Shown here: positions 48,877 through 58,943 of the stretch, piece after piece
Position numbering within the stretch: the stretch's first letter is position 1
How the letters are laid out: each line of letters begins with the position of its first letter
NCBI GenBank assembly: GCA_020698575.1
Contig: CM036245.1
Span: forward strand, 34,339,148-34,403,147
Direction of reading: 5' to 3'
DNA: 64,000 nucleotides
Source: Bostrychus sinensis
Taxonomy: Eukaryota > Chordata > Actinopteri > Gobiiformes > Eleotridae
Notes under the pieces: model-generated
The model's input: only the letters and a program-made list of their open reading frames with translations
Told to the model about the DNA's origin: nothing
Databases searched by the model: none
Program-made: the position numbers and the translations under genes

Positions 48877-49747
48877 CTAGCAATAAAGCAGAGGTGCTTA
48901 TCCCCAATGGAATCTCAACAGTGACTGCCCACCTCTGGTTCTCGAAGTAAATTTCCCATTCATTTTCCCCATTGACTTTTCAATAAATCTATAGGCTAAT
49001 GACCTAAGTCATTTAAAAAAAAAATCTGAAACCTAAAAATTCAACAAAATACACTTCTACACACAACTTCTATCATTTTCTAAGTCAGCCAAATTCCAGT
49101 GCACAAAGAAATTCTAGATCATTGCGTCTGTTGCCTGAAAGCACAGCTGATTTTCATAAAACTGCATTTACCATACATTGGAGCCTAAAATTTAAGAATA
49201 AAAAAAAAAATAGGTGAAAATCTAGATTGTGTAACATGTTTTGAAAGAGTATTTACTGTATGGGTTAGCATAATCATGAATCCATAATCTTGCAGTTTTT
49301 GCTGACAAGTTTACTAAACCTGCCAGGGATTGTTCAAGCTCTCTTTCCTGGGTCTGCTCAGTCTCTTCTTAACTATTGTCTCAAAAAATCTCCAAAAGCT
49401 GCTATTCTATGAAGCAGTTTAATGTATACTTTGTACCAAAAGGCCCTACTCCTAAAACAGAAGGCACAACTACTTCACCTAACATGCATGTCCTTGGACG
49501 GTGGGAGAGAGCCAGAGAATCCAGGAGTACCTGGTCATTCATAACACCACCTTTGAGCTGTACATTTAATTTCCTGTTTATTGCTTTCAGAATAGAAACA
49601 CTGGACTCCATAAGAACAATATTTTATTTTTGCCCTGTGTGTCTGTCTTGTGTGTGAGCTGTAGCCCCTGTCAGTTCAGCTGCAGATGTCTAAACAGAAT
49701 TCGACAGAGACAGTGTGGGGCAGTGAGAGTATAGGAGGAGTGCTCAC

Positions 49748-49867
49748 ATCGTTGGTGTTGACGTGCCAGGCCATGTCTCCGTACGACACCAGCTGTCCGT
49801 TCACATAACATCGGATCTCGCTGTTCCTCCAGCGGCTGTAGACGTGCACCACGCTGATCATGTACCA
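49748..49867 (-). CDS. nbea: nbea exon, ConA-like domain
   Basis: A phase-0 exon of exactly 40 codons, from WYMISVVHVYSRW to WHVNTND. The acceptor is CTCCTCAG and the donor GTGAGC. It encodes central strands of the ConA-like domain, including RNSEIRCYVNGQLVSYGD, which is almost invariant in neurobeachins. Both neighbouring exons join in frame. Confidence 0.95.
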
Positions 49868-50025
49868 CTGAGGAGCAGAGAGGAGAGAGGTGAGAGCTAG
49901 CATGTCACAGCATCAGTTATGTACACCACTCAATGGGCCTCATTCATGGATTTTTACTTTAGTAGGTTATTTAAGTTCCCCTACTACGAATTGCTCAAGA
50001 GTACTCTTCATCAGTTGATCTATGC

Positions 50026-50549
50026 CAGGGGTAAGCAAGTTTGATTGCAGTCAGGCCAAATAATTTTTGAACCACCATGTGGCGGGCCACAAGAATAGAC
50101 ATACAGTTCTCTGTCATAATTCCTTGTCAGCTTTAAATGAACATATATTTGCATGTTCAATTATGTATACAAAATATATAGATCAATAAATAAATTCCTT
50201 AAAAATAAATAAATAAAAATCCTCACCCCAAACGCCCAACCCCCTATTCTGCTACATTTTTACATGGCAAATTAGATAAACATTGGATACTTATTGGATA
50301 GAGGCAAAGGTAACCATGATAGAAGGAGGTCACATGATAGAATGCTTGCTATTTATTGGCTGGAGGCAACTGAAACCATGAAACCATGACAGAGAGCTAT
50401 ATGCTTGCAAATAGGGTCTTACAGCAGCCTCATTCACTGACAGCTCCATGGGGCTAAATGCTACCAAGTAATAGCAATTAATAAAAATGGATATCAGCTA
50501 AAAAGTTGACGAGGGCCAACTTGATCTGGCCAGGGGTTGCCTACCCCTG
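50026..50549. mobile_element. hAT-type element, 524 bp
   Basis: Left end CAGGGGTAAGCAAG and right end TTGCCTACCCCTG, a good inverted pair. The flanking 8-mers ATCTATGC (50018-50025) and ATCTATGT (50550-50557) match at 7 of 8. Inside are GCGGGCC and GAGGGCCAACTTGATCTGG, typical of Charlie-like hAT ends. No open transposase frame. Confidence 0.78.
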
Positions 50550-51520
50550 ATCTATGTAGTCTTTAAGACAGCATTGTAAGTAGCAGACAGATGATGTTGT
50601 GTATTTAATGCCAGTGACTTCCTGTTTCCTGTAAATTCAAACTGATGAAGGTGTTTGGATGAACACTGAAATGTCTTTGGGGAAAAACAAACTTGATGTC
50701 CAGTAGATCCATAGAATTTTTGTTTGTGTAACTCTACATCAGATTAATGACAGGTTCAGCCAGATTCTTCTCAGTTGAGGGTAGAGTGGCTGGCCAGACA
50801 AACTCTTTTCCTATTCTATACAAAGAAGTTTGTCTGGTAGCCCTACACTTAAATTTAGCTTCTATGAGAGCAACAGTCACAGAAAAGGCGGGTGGAACGT
50901 CAAACCTGCTTTTGAAAAGAAAGTAGGAGAGGCTGGCTCACTATGCTAGAGCGAGTGTGTACACAAAGATGAAAGCATCCTGACAGTGAGCGTGGTGGGA
51001 GTGCTACAGTTCAGGCCAGATTAATACAGTAGTCTATAGAGAGGGGAGTGGGGGCAAAGACAGAGACTGTGGCTGTGATTCATCTGGTCTACAGTCTACA
51101 ACCTCTCTCAATTCTATTGATTTCCAGTATGTTTCTTGAAAACTCAGACCAACAGCAGGGTAACAGAGCGACAGCTGCCACAGAGCTGAGCACTTCATGT
51201 CCATGTTTCTCCAGAGGAGTGAATGGTGAATAATAGATCAGAACAGGGCTAACAGGCTGGAGGGCAACACATTTTTACTCTGCACAAAGCCATGTCAGAA
51301 GCCTATAGACATTATTCAGGGATGAAACAGTCACTGAAGTCTGGTGTCAAGTGCAAAGTTAAAATGAACACACAAGGAAATTATTTATCTGTTTATGTTT
51401 GAAGTTTTGATGTTTATTATATTACTTCAAATTGTATTCCCATAAGAGCACTCATGCAGTAATATCTCTGATATCACAGTAAAAGCTGATTTGTGTGTGG
51501 CTAAATTGCAGCCAAATGTT

Positions 51521-51625
51521 ACGACTACTACCACTAGTGCTTTCATAACTACTTCTAGTGATACAACTACTACAACTGCTACTACAAATAAAATTACTGC
51601 TACTCTTACTACAACAATTATTTCT
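51521..51625. repeat. degenerate (ACT)n low-complexity stretch
   Basis: Repeated ACTACTAC, ACAACTAC and ACTACAA units. It keeps short frames open by chance (51491-51820 on plus) and precedes the SINE at 51636. Confidence 0.8.
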
Positions 51626-51635
51626 AATACAGAGC

Positions 51636-51880
51636 ATAGTAGCCCAGTAGGTGGAGCTGTCCACCGACTAACCGAAATGTTATTGGTTCAATCCCGCATT
51701 ATATACTGCCATAGTGTCCTTGGGCATACACTTCACCCACCTTGCCTGTATGAATGTGTTAGTGTGATAGTGTGTTTGGTGATGGTCGGAGTGGCTACAG
51801 AAGTAGCTCACCACCACTGAGTGTGACTGAGAAGGAGTGAACAAATAATGGAGTAATGTAAAGAGCTTTGAAAAGCTTAG
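51636..51880 (+). repeat. tRNA-derived SINE
   Basis: GCCCAGTAGGTGGAGCTGT and GGTTCAATCCCGCATT as A and B boxes, then CACTTCACCCACCTTGCCTG, AGCTCACCACCACTGAGTGT and AGAGCTTTGAAAAGC. Confidence 0.72.
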
Positions 51881-51959
51881 GCTTGGAAAGTTTGCCACAA
51901 AAACACATTGTACTCATTCAGAGATTCTAAAAACCTCTTTTACTGATTTATCTTTCGGC

Positions 51960-52125
51960 ATTTTGTCCCACCCTGTCACAACTAGGCATATGCTGTGACT
52001 GGAGAAGGCAATGTGGAGGAAGTGTCTTGCCCGGGGACACAATAACATGCACTAGTCAGAGCGGGAATCAAACCCCCAACCCTAAAGTGACCCGCTTAAC
52101 CTCCTGCTCTAGCCACTACGTTTAC
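51960..52125 (-). repeat. tRNA-derived SINE, second subfamily
   Basis: On the minus strand the head has AGTGGCTAGAGCAGGAGGTT and GTTTGATTCCCGCTCTGACT, the body GGGCAAGACACTTCCTCCAC and CTCCAGTCACAGCATATG. Confidence 0.65.
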
Positions 52126-52129
52126 ATGC

Positions 52130-52700
52130 AGAATATACTATATATTAGACTATTCTCATTGTCCATCTTTAGTCCGATTTCTCCAGAGAAGTGATCAAAC
52201 CACTCTTGTCTCAATCTACATGCAGAGCAGAGAGCGGAACTACTGAAACCACTGCACTGTGAGGTGTTCAAGTGGTCTGGGGATTTACCAGCAGTGCTAA
52301 AGGTTTGTACTGCTAATAAAGGTGGCTAATTTATACAGTAATCATAGTTTACTTAAAAATGTAAATGGTAACACTTTTACTTGATGCGTTCCTCACTTGT
52401 TACATGTGCCTCACGCAGCCCCATAAAAGTATTTACGCTATGGGAGTCAAGCTTTCACTTTTACAATAATACAAAACAATAAAATTCAGCCAGCCACTAG
52501 CCAGCAGCGGAGCATCTTTATGTGTCTTTTCTGATCTAAAAAAGCATAACTATGGCTCTAAACATTGGAGTAATGTCATTGTGCCTGTTTACTACTGAGT
52601 GCAGGTGAATGCCTCTCCTAGATTAATCAGAGTACGCTGTATACATGCAGCAGAAGTCCGACAATGAACCACATTATTCATGTGTCAGTCCGTTAAAGAG
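52130..52700. repeat. interspersed repeat related to 47685-48650
   Basis: Landmarks shared in order with the core of the 47534-48876 element: TTAGTCCGATTTCTCCA, CTGTGAGGTGTTCAAG, GGTGGCTAATTTA, GCCTCACGCAGCCCCATAAA and ACATGCAGCAGAAGTCC. No coding frame. I found no clear ends. Confidence 0.5.
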
Positions 52701-53787
52701 AAATTCAAATGACTACCACCTCAACTGGAGTCCTTAAATGCAGTTTAAAATTCCTACTATATTCACACTAAAGCAATAATTTGGTCAAATATTTTGTAAA
52801 AATAGTGAATGTTGCCCCTCAGATTAAAACAAAATGAGTTAACTAAAACAACTGAAGAAAAAAATATGAACGTATGACTGCACTGAATCTTTCTTGGCTT
52901 TACCAAACAAACACATAAACATCCAATTTTACAATGTATAATAAATGTAGTCTGCAAAACAAGGCGCAGAAAATATTATTGCCATAACTTATAAGTGCTT
53001 TCTCTGTTTATTGGTTTGACTCAACAAGGGCATGACAAACCAGATAAAGGATTTACACTCTACCCTATTGCCATGCATAAAACAATTAAAAAAGGATTCA
53101 CAGCTGAGGGGAAAGTGCTGTCGTTTGGGACTAATTCAGGAACACACACTTGCCTGTATCTAGAATGAATTCAAATGTACTTCAGCATTGTAATAAAGAT
53201 CTCTGGTATGAATACAGTATGGACTTACAGGTGTTATATGAAGACTAACTGTTTGACATATGCTTGGGAACTGATTCTTTCTCCACAGGGACAGAAACAG
53301 TGCTAACATTCCACGCTAAATTAACTCGTTTTCTCATTGCCGTTTACATGCAATTACACCTGAGCGCATCGTCTGGGATTTGAAAAGTCTACTGGCATTG
53401 GTGTAGACACACTCATTTAGAAAGCCAATACAGCTGGTGATTATTGACAGAGTAATTAATAGTTATGTCACCACTTGCAATTTAAAACTAAAACATCTTT
53501 TTTTTTTGTCATGAAAAAGTGTTTAATACTCTAACACAATATTATAATAGAAATCATCTTTGGAAAGACCTTAAAAGAGCCATTTTATGCTTTATGTTGG
53601 GTTTGTTGGGAATGCTAGGCCACAAATTTTGGTAAGTAAAATTCTGACTTCAAATGGTCTAATCGACACAAACAGTCAAATTACAAATATAAATTGTCAT
53701 TGTATTAAATAAAGCTGGGAACATTTAGGAACACAACTTTTTTTTTTTTTTTAATTTGTGTGTTTATGGAAGACACAAAGCTGTTAC

Positions 53788-53914
53788 CTTTCTGGGCTGA
53801 AAGTCGTACTTGACACAGTGCTGGAAGCCTTTTCCTTTGGACTTGAGCGACGTCACGATCAAGCAGTTTCCAACAAAGTGTGCAGAGTAGCCTATACCCT
53901 TGCTGGTGCGGAAG
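53788..53914 (-). CDS. nbea: nbea exon, ConA-like domain (first in window)
   Basis: This exon of 127 bases encodes FRTSKGIGYSAHFVGNC and continues to the residues FQPRK. It begins with one base of a split codon after the acceptor TTTTAG and ends AAG before the donor GTAACA. The segment belongs to the concanavalin A-like beta-sandwich near the neurobeachin N terminus. It is the most 5' nbea exon in the window; the preceding exon lies beyond 64000, so the upstream intron is more than 10 kb. Confidence 0.93.
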
Positions 53915-54260
53915 CTAAAACACATGGACAGAAATAAAATAATGAGATGCCAATACAAGAATCCTTATACTCACAAACTGTTTTTTGTTTATAACACTGA
54001 CAGATTGCAAAGAGGAATATGATTTCTGTTTCTCCCAGTGTCCACTTTTAGTCCCTGTTTACAAACTTTGAGTTTAGGTCAAATGAAGGTCAATTTTCAA
54101 TAGAGAGGGAATTTTCTCTATGCCTAGTTCAGTTAACCTAGAAAAAGCCAAACTGTCTACTCTACACAGAGCGGTGAACTCAGAAAATCTACAAGAATTT
54201 AATCCAATTGCTGCACAAGCTAAGGTTGCATGTTTGTATACTTACAATTAAAAACCACAA

Positions 54261-54950
54261 CGTATTTTTCGCACTATAAGGCGCATCGGATTATAAGGCA
54301 CACCTTCAATGAATGGCCTATTTTAAAACTGTTTTCATATATAGGGCGCACCGCATTATAAGGCGCATAGAATAGACGCTACTGTAGTGGCTGGGGTTGC
54401 GTTATGCATCCACTAGATGGGGCTGCGCTAAAGGGAATGTCAATAAAACAGTCAGATAAGTCAGTCAGTCAAACTTTATTAATAGAATACAAACCAGCTT
54501 TCTTACAACTCTGTTCACTCCCAAAACAAGTTAGTGCATTCACAATACGGTACCGTACGTACCGGTAGCTCTTATTTGCGCCGCCCTCGTTGAAAACAAT
54601 GTATTTCCAACTCCATTTGTCACAGTTCAAAGCTACATGAACAGCGTTTGAGCGCTCAGTTTTCTGTCCCCTCAATGTCGCAACTCTTCTACTAGATGGA
54701 GCAAAGGCCGCGCCTCCTTGTTCTTTTGCGGCAGGATCCATAAACACATCTATGGCACACATGAACAGCTGGGACTGGAATTCCCCTTTACCGTTTTTAC
54801 TGCTGTCACTTCGGCGACGCCCCCTGAATAAGGTAGCCATAATTAACCAACACTGATCCATATATAAGGCGCATCGGATTAAAAGGCACACAAAGGTTTT
54901 TTGAGAAAATTAAAGGCTTTTAGGTGCGCCTTATAGTGCGGAAAATACGG
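54261..54950 (-). mobile_element. 690-bp inverted-repeat element, copy 2
   Basis: This is a near-identical copy of 30288-30978 on the other strand, about 24 kb away and also within an nbea intron. The ends are CGTATTTTTCGCACTATAAG and, from the other strand, CCGTATTTTCCGCACTATAA. TA follows the right end; the left flank is AA. The 140-codon frame of copy 1 is also open here (54469-54891). Confidence 0.85.
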
Positions 54951-55234
54951 TACATTAAGAGTATATAGACAGGGTCTCTCTAGGTTACACATCTCACATT
55001 ACATAATGCAGTATCTTAGCTACCTGATTATCCTAGATAATCTTTTGCAACCTGCTTTTTACAGAAATAAATTATTTTTTCTAAATCATGTTGCTACATC
55101 ATTTTTGGCATATATTGTTTAATGACTGCTTCAGCTTCACAGTTACATGTAATTAAAACAATATTTAGCATTCAAAAGCATTTAAACTATATTCATCCTC
55201 CTTGTGATATATGGATTAGGTACCTGTTGCTTTA

Positions 55235-55808
55235 AGGCCCTAATGACCCTGCCCACTTCAGGCCCTCAGCTCCCACTTAATTGGAAACCCAGTTGTTTAT
55301 ATCGGCTCTGCCGCAGTCAAGCACAGCAGGGCTGAGGCAGACACTACTGCCTCTTGATCACTTTGAGTTCACATGTGAATAAAGTTGGAGGATTTCATTT
55401 CAAACATGAGAGAAGCATCTCCAAGTTCTTGTACTGAATGGTGGGGAATAGACGGTATCTAATCAATGTCTAATTAGCACAGCCATTAGCAACATGAAAC
55501 TAACAGATAAATAAATAAGCTGACTGCTTTGTAGTAGTAGTATCAGAATGATTCCAGAGACAATTTATGTGATTTAGAAACAATGCACAACAGCTCTTCT
55601 TGGAGGAAGTAGGGTATCTATTTAGAGCCACAAAGCCAAGTGTTTGAGCTTTTGAGAAGGTCAGTGCCTTAGCATACAGGATTACTTACATGCGAGAATG
55701 AAACAAAATACAACTCCGGGAATATTTTTTAGGTGGAAACAACATTATAACATTACATTACGTTAAAAAACTCAGCAAAGTCGATTTAGCAGAATAGGGG
55801 ACCTTTAA
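55235..55808 (-). repeat. AAAGGGGACC family, copy F
   Basis: Minus orientation: AGCACAGCCATTAGCAACAT, AACAGATAAATAAATAAGCT, ACAACTCCGGGAATATTTTT and, at the end, GATTTAGCAGAATAGGGGAC. The best preserved right end of the family in the window. Confidence 0.6.
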
Positions 55809-56544
55809 GTTAAATTTCATCTCATTAATTAAAATTTTGCTGTGGTAAATAGGTTCAGTTTAAGTTTTTTAACTATAGAAAATGTAGCTATGCTGTTGTT
55901 GGAAGAGATGGGTAAAAAGCATTTTGGGTAGTGTACCTTTAAGACAAAAATAACATACAGTAAATAGTCCACTTCAAAGTCCATTCTTTTTCAACAGTTA
56001 GACTTAGAGACCTGTTCTCAGTAGACAGACAGTGAAGCAATTTCTTTTATCACATCACACTTCTGATCTGAGATTAAAAATGGTGCACTCTCCAGACAGT
56101 CTAATCTGGGCTTCTGATCCTTGTGGCTTTACAGATAAAAGATAAATATCATTATAAATATAATGTCAGCAGAGGAGAAAAGAATCTGCCTCATCTTTAC
56201 TGCAAAAACAGTTTCTGTACAGTTGTCCACACTAGTACATTTCACCCATTCTTCAAATGGATGTCATCACTCTCTCCCCACACTCCCACAGTCTGAGGTC
56301 TGAGGTGCTCTATCATTTTCGCAGCCTCCCACTCCTGTGATCGAAAACAAACGGGCCCTCTTTGTCAGGGCAGATAAAGCCTGCAGAGGAGTGTATTGTT
56401 CTGGATAGAGATGTAGAGACATGAAGGTCTGAAACACACCTCTTCAGTACCTTACCAACATCAAAGAAGCAAATGATTCTTATGAAGAAAGTTGCATCAT
56501 TTTAACATAACAGAGAGTATATCAGTATGTAAAACTAACTGCAG

Positions 56545-56665
56545 AGATGGGTTCGATTCTTGCTCTGACCCAGTGCATACTGTCCTTGGGAAAGACACTT
56601 AACCCACATTGCCTACTCCAGTCACACTTTGTGGCTGGTTGTGACAGGAAGAGCGTCTAGCGAGA
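56545..56665 (+). repeat. SINE fragment, second subfamily
   Basis: GGGTTCGATTCTTGCTCTGA, then CCTTGGGAAAGACACTTAAC and CTACTCCAGTCACACTTTGT. Confidence 0.6.
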
Positions 56666-58600
56666 CGTGTTACTGCGTTATTCACAAGGTTTGGTTTGTT
56701 TGACAGACATGACACCTCCAAAAAACAAATTATTACATTAGTCAAACTTAAACTGGACTTTATAAGCACATGTAAACACGGTAGCTCGAATTAAATCAGA
56801 GTTTTAAAAGTTGAAGTAACACACTAAGATAGGCAATTGAAAATCTGCTCTTGCCTCTATATAGACCAGACATCTCCAAAGTGCAGCTTCTATGACAAAA
56901 TTATAACTTATGTCCCACCTGCATTTTTGTAGTGTGCCATTGTTTTATCTGTGCACACATGGCAAATTGAGGTCCTCTTCTTTCTTTTTCAACTATAGAA
57001 TGTCTCATAAAACAAAAAATGGCATCGTGGGAGGATCTTATTCAAATTATGTAAAATTTGTGGAAAATTAGGTAACCGTTAACCAAAAAGGTAGGAAAAC
57101 AAAAATATTATGGAGCTGGTAACTTTCCTTTACTAACTTAACTTTCCCATTCCTGGAAAATGTCAGCCTTTTCTGCCGGAAAGTTGTTAGTCTTGATTTT
57201 TTACAAAAACACCATTAGCAACACTGGGATAACCAAAAATATTATGCCTTCCTCTATCACTACCACCAGGTGAAATTCACTTGAACACATCCCCAAAGTT
57301 TGAAGAATGTTACCATGCATTCAACTGTGCTCTATGTTCACAAACACACCCATAAATGGTAGCTAGATGTTTTGCTGCATTGTCTGGTGCAAAGAAGCAA
57401 CATGTCCAATGTTTTGCTAATCCTAATAGAACATTGTCAGAATAAAATCATTTACCTGTATATACATATTTATATTATTGTTGGGACACATAGCAGCCTT
57501 TGAGTCAAGCTAAAATCTGTCCAAAAATATTTCAACATGTCGCCATTCTTACACTGTGCTTGAGTGAAAAAGCTGTGATCACACGTCAGATGAAACTGTG
57601 CCGCTCTCCGGAAAACACTACTCTCTCTCCTGTTGTCCTGGAGCACGTCACTGAGGTGTAAGACCCCCAGCAGCACTTCACAAACAGGATTAACTCCACA
57701 TATCTCACCTCTGTTAGCTCAGCCCTTTGGTGACAGTCAGTAAAAAGTGTCTGCCACATGAATACTAACTAGTTCCTTAGTCAATATTCATGTTCCACAT
57801 CAGAGAAACACAGAAGAATCACTCAAATCCGACCGAGAGCAATGACACAAAGTCGACTGGCAATTTTAACACCGGCTTTTCATCTTCATATACAAGCTAC
57901 TTTTTCTGTCTGCATGATTTGTCCCATTGCCATTATGTCTCCTCTCCTAAGCTTTTCTCACCGACACGACTAAGAGCCGCTGAGCACTAAAGCATTTTGG
58001 GGTTATTGATTCTAGCAGTAATTACCCACAAGCCTTTACTAGAGCTACTATGAGAGTCTAAATTAATGCCTCCAGCAGTTTCCACAGGCCAGCACTAAAA
58101 CGGTGACTTTATTAGATGAATGTGAAGGATCTCATCTAAATCATGCAAACAACTGAAGTCTATTCACACACACACAATGAAAAAACTAAGCTTAGGTATG
58201 TAAATGTGTTACAAACTAGGGCTGCTGCACAATATATTGGAAATTTAACAGCAACCGCAATATTACAGCACCACAAGAAACTAATGTTATGCAGTGGTGA
58301 GACCAAGTCATTGGTTTGCAAGTCACAAGTAAGTCTCAAGTGTTTGGCCTGAAGGCGGAGTAAAATCCTACACTTTAAATTTCAAATCCTTTCAAGTCTT
58401 TTAAACAACATAGGCTAATATAAAATGCTTATTTATGTTTATGTGAGTTTAACTCTAGATTTACTCCATTTGCTTAACTTCTTTCTTGGTTGGTTCTTTG
58501 TCCTGGCCTCCCTGAGCACTGTAGCTGCTGACATTTACTCAGCTATTCAGGTAGCTAAACACTCTCTCATTCGTCCGCCAAGAAATACTCAAGTTGGTCT

Positions 58601-58908
58601 TGTAGCAGGTTTTAATGAGACAAGTGTAAAACTGAAAGACACAAAATACAACAAAATGAAAGTTAAGCAAATGACAAAATTTCAATTAACATAAAATTAC
58701 ATCATATTAGTCTCAAAGATAATTATTACTTACAGACGATGCCACTCTGTGGTTTAAACCCAAGAAAAGACAACAGCATGGCCCTCATGGCTTAGCATAT
58801 GATCTTTAAGTGAAAGTGAAACTTAACTCTGCTCAAAACAAACTGCTATATTAACATCAGCCACTAGATGGCTACAGGAAAGGACTAAAACAAAGTGGTT
58901 CTATTACA
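58601..58908 (-). repeat. candidate 3' LTR of the BEL/Pao element
   Basis: On the minus strand this 308-base stretch begins TGTAATAG and ends GCTACA, so it has TGTA/TACA inverted ends. It starts directly after a purine-rich tract and has an ATTAAA poly(A)-like signal near its end (58608-58619). The upper border is firm because of the polypurine tract. The lower border is my best guess, since the 5' LTR is not in the window for comparison. The target duplication would start at about 58596-58600. Confidence 0.6.
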
Positions 58909-58920
58909 CTCCCTGCCTGG
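58909..58920 (-). other. polypurine tract
   Basis: The minus strand reads CCAGGCAGGGAG between the end of the integrase frame and the TG start of the LTR. This is the usual site for plus-strand priming in LTR retrotransposons. Confidence 0.6.
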
Positions 58921-58943
58921 TGTCTTTAAGAGATGCCACTATA

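Larger units (their letters stand above)
45960..49747. other. nbea intron, 3.8 kb
   Basis: Half of it is made by the two hAT elements at 47123 and 47534. A short GGAGCCTATCCCAGCAAC fragment lies near 46550 and a TGGACGGTGGGAG fragment near 49495. The rest is unremarkable. Confidence 0.75.
49868..53787. other. nbea intron, 3.9 kb
   Basis: Holds the hAT at 50026, the ACT stretch at 51521, SINEs at 51636 and 51960 and the repeat at 52130. 50560-51480 and 52710-53780 show no recognisable content. Confidence 0.75.
510..53914 (-). other. nbea: neurobeachin gene, internal part (15 exons)
   Basis: Neurobeachin is a large BEACH-family scaffold (also a PKA-anchoring protein) that works in post-Golgi and synaptic membrane traffic. 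Fifteen minus-strand exons, each with GT and AG borders, splice into one uninterrupted frame of 1,806 bases. Every exon resembles vertebrate neurobeachin as I know it. The paralogue LRBA fits less well: the exon at 1091 reads VELMHTHSLFTLLGERLM, where LRBA as I recall it differs at several positions. The exons cover the end of the ConA-like domain and much of the armadillo-like DUF4704 region. The start, PKA-binding, PH, BEACH and WD40 parts lie outside the window. Teleosts carry two copies (nbeaa, nbeab); I cannot tell which this is. No stop, frameshift or lost splice site was seen, so the gene looks functional. Confidence 0.95.
53915..58600. other. nbea intron, part upstream of the retrotransposon
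   Basis: Holds the 690-bp element (54261), repeat copy F (55235) and a SINE fragment (56545). 56700-58200 is plain. From about 58290 (CAGTGGTGAGACCAAGTC) an older hAT-like sequence with AAGTC repeats begins; the BEL/Pao element appears to have inserted into it at about 58600. Confidence 0.7.

Noticed and set aside
510..53914. Gene as LRBA rather than neurobeachin
   Set aside because: Residues at several places (HTHSLFTLLGERL, SSRDHISRAVLEQF) follow neurobeachin and not LRBA as I recall them.
58425..58694. 89-codon plus-strand frame next to the LTR
   Set aside because: It crosses the inferred LTR border and is hydrophobic by composition; no similarity known to me.
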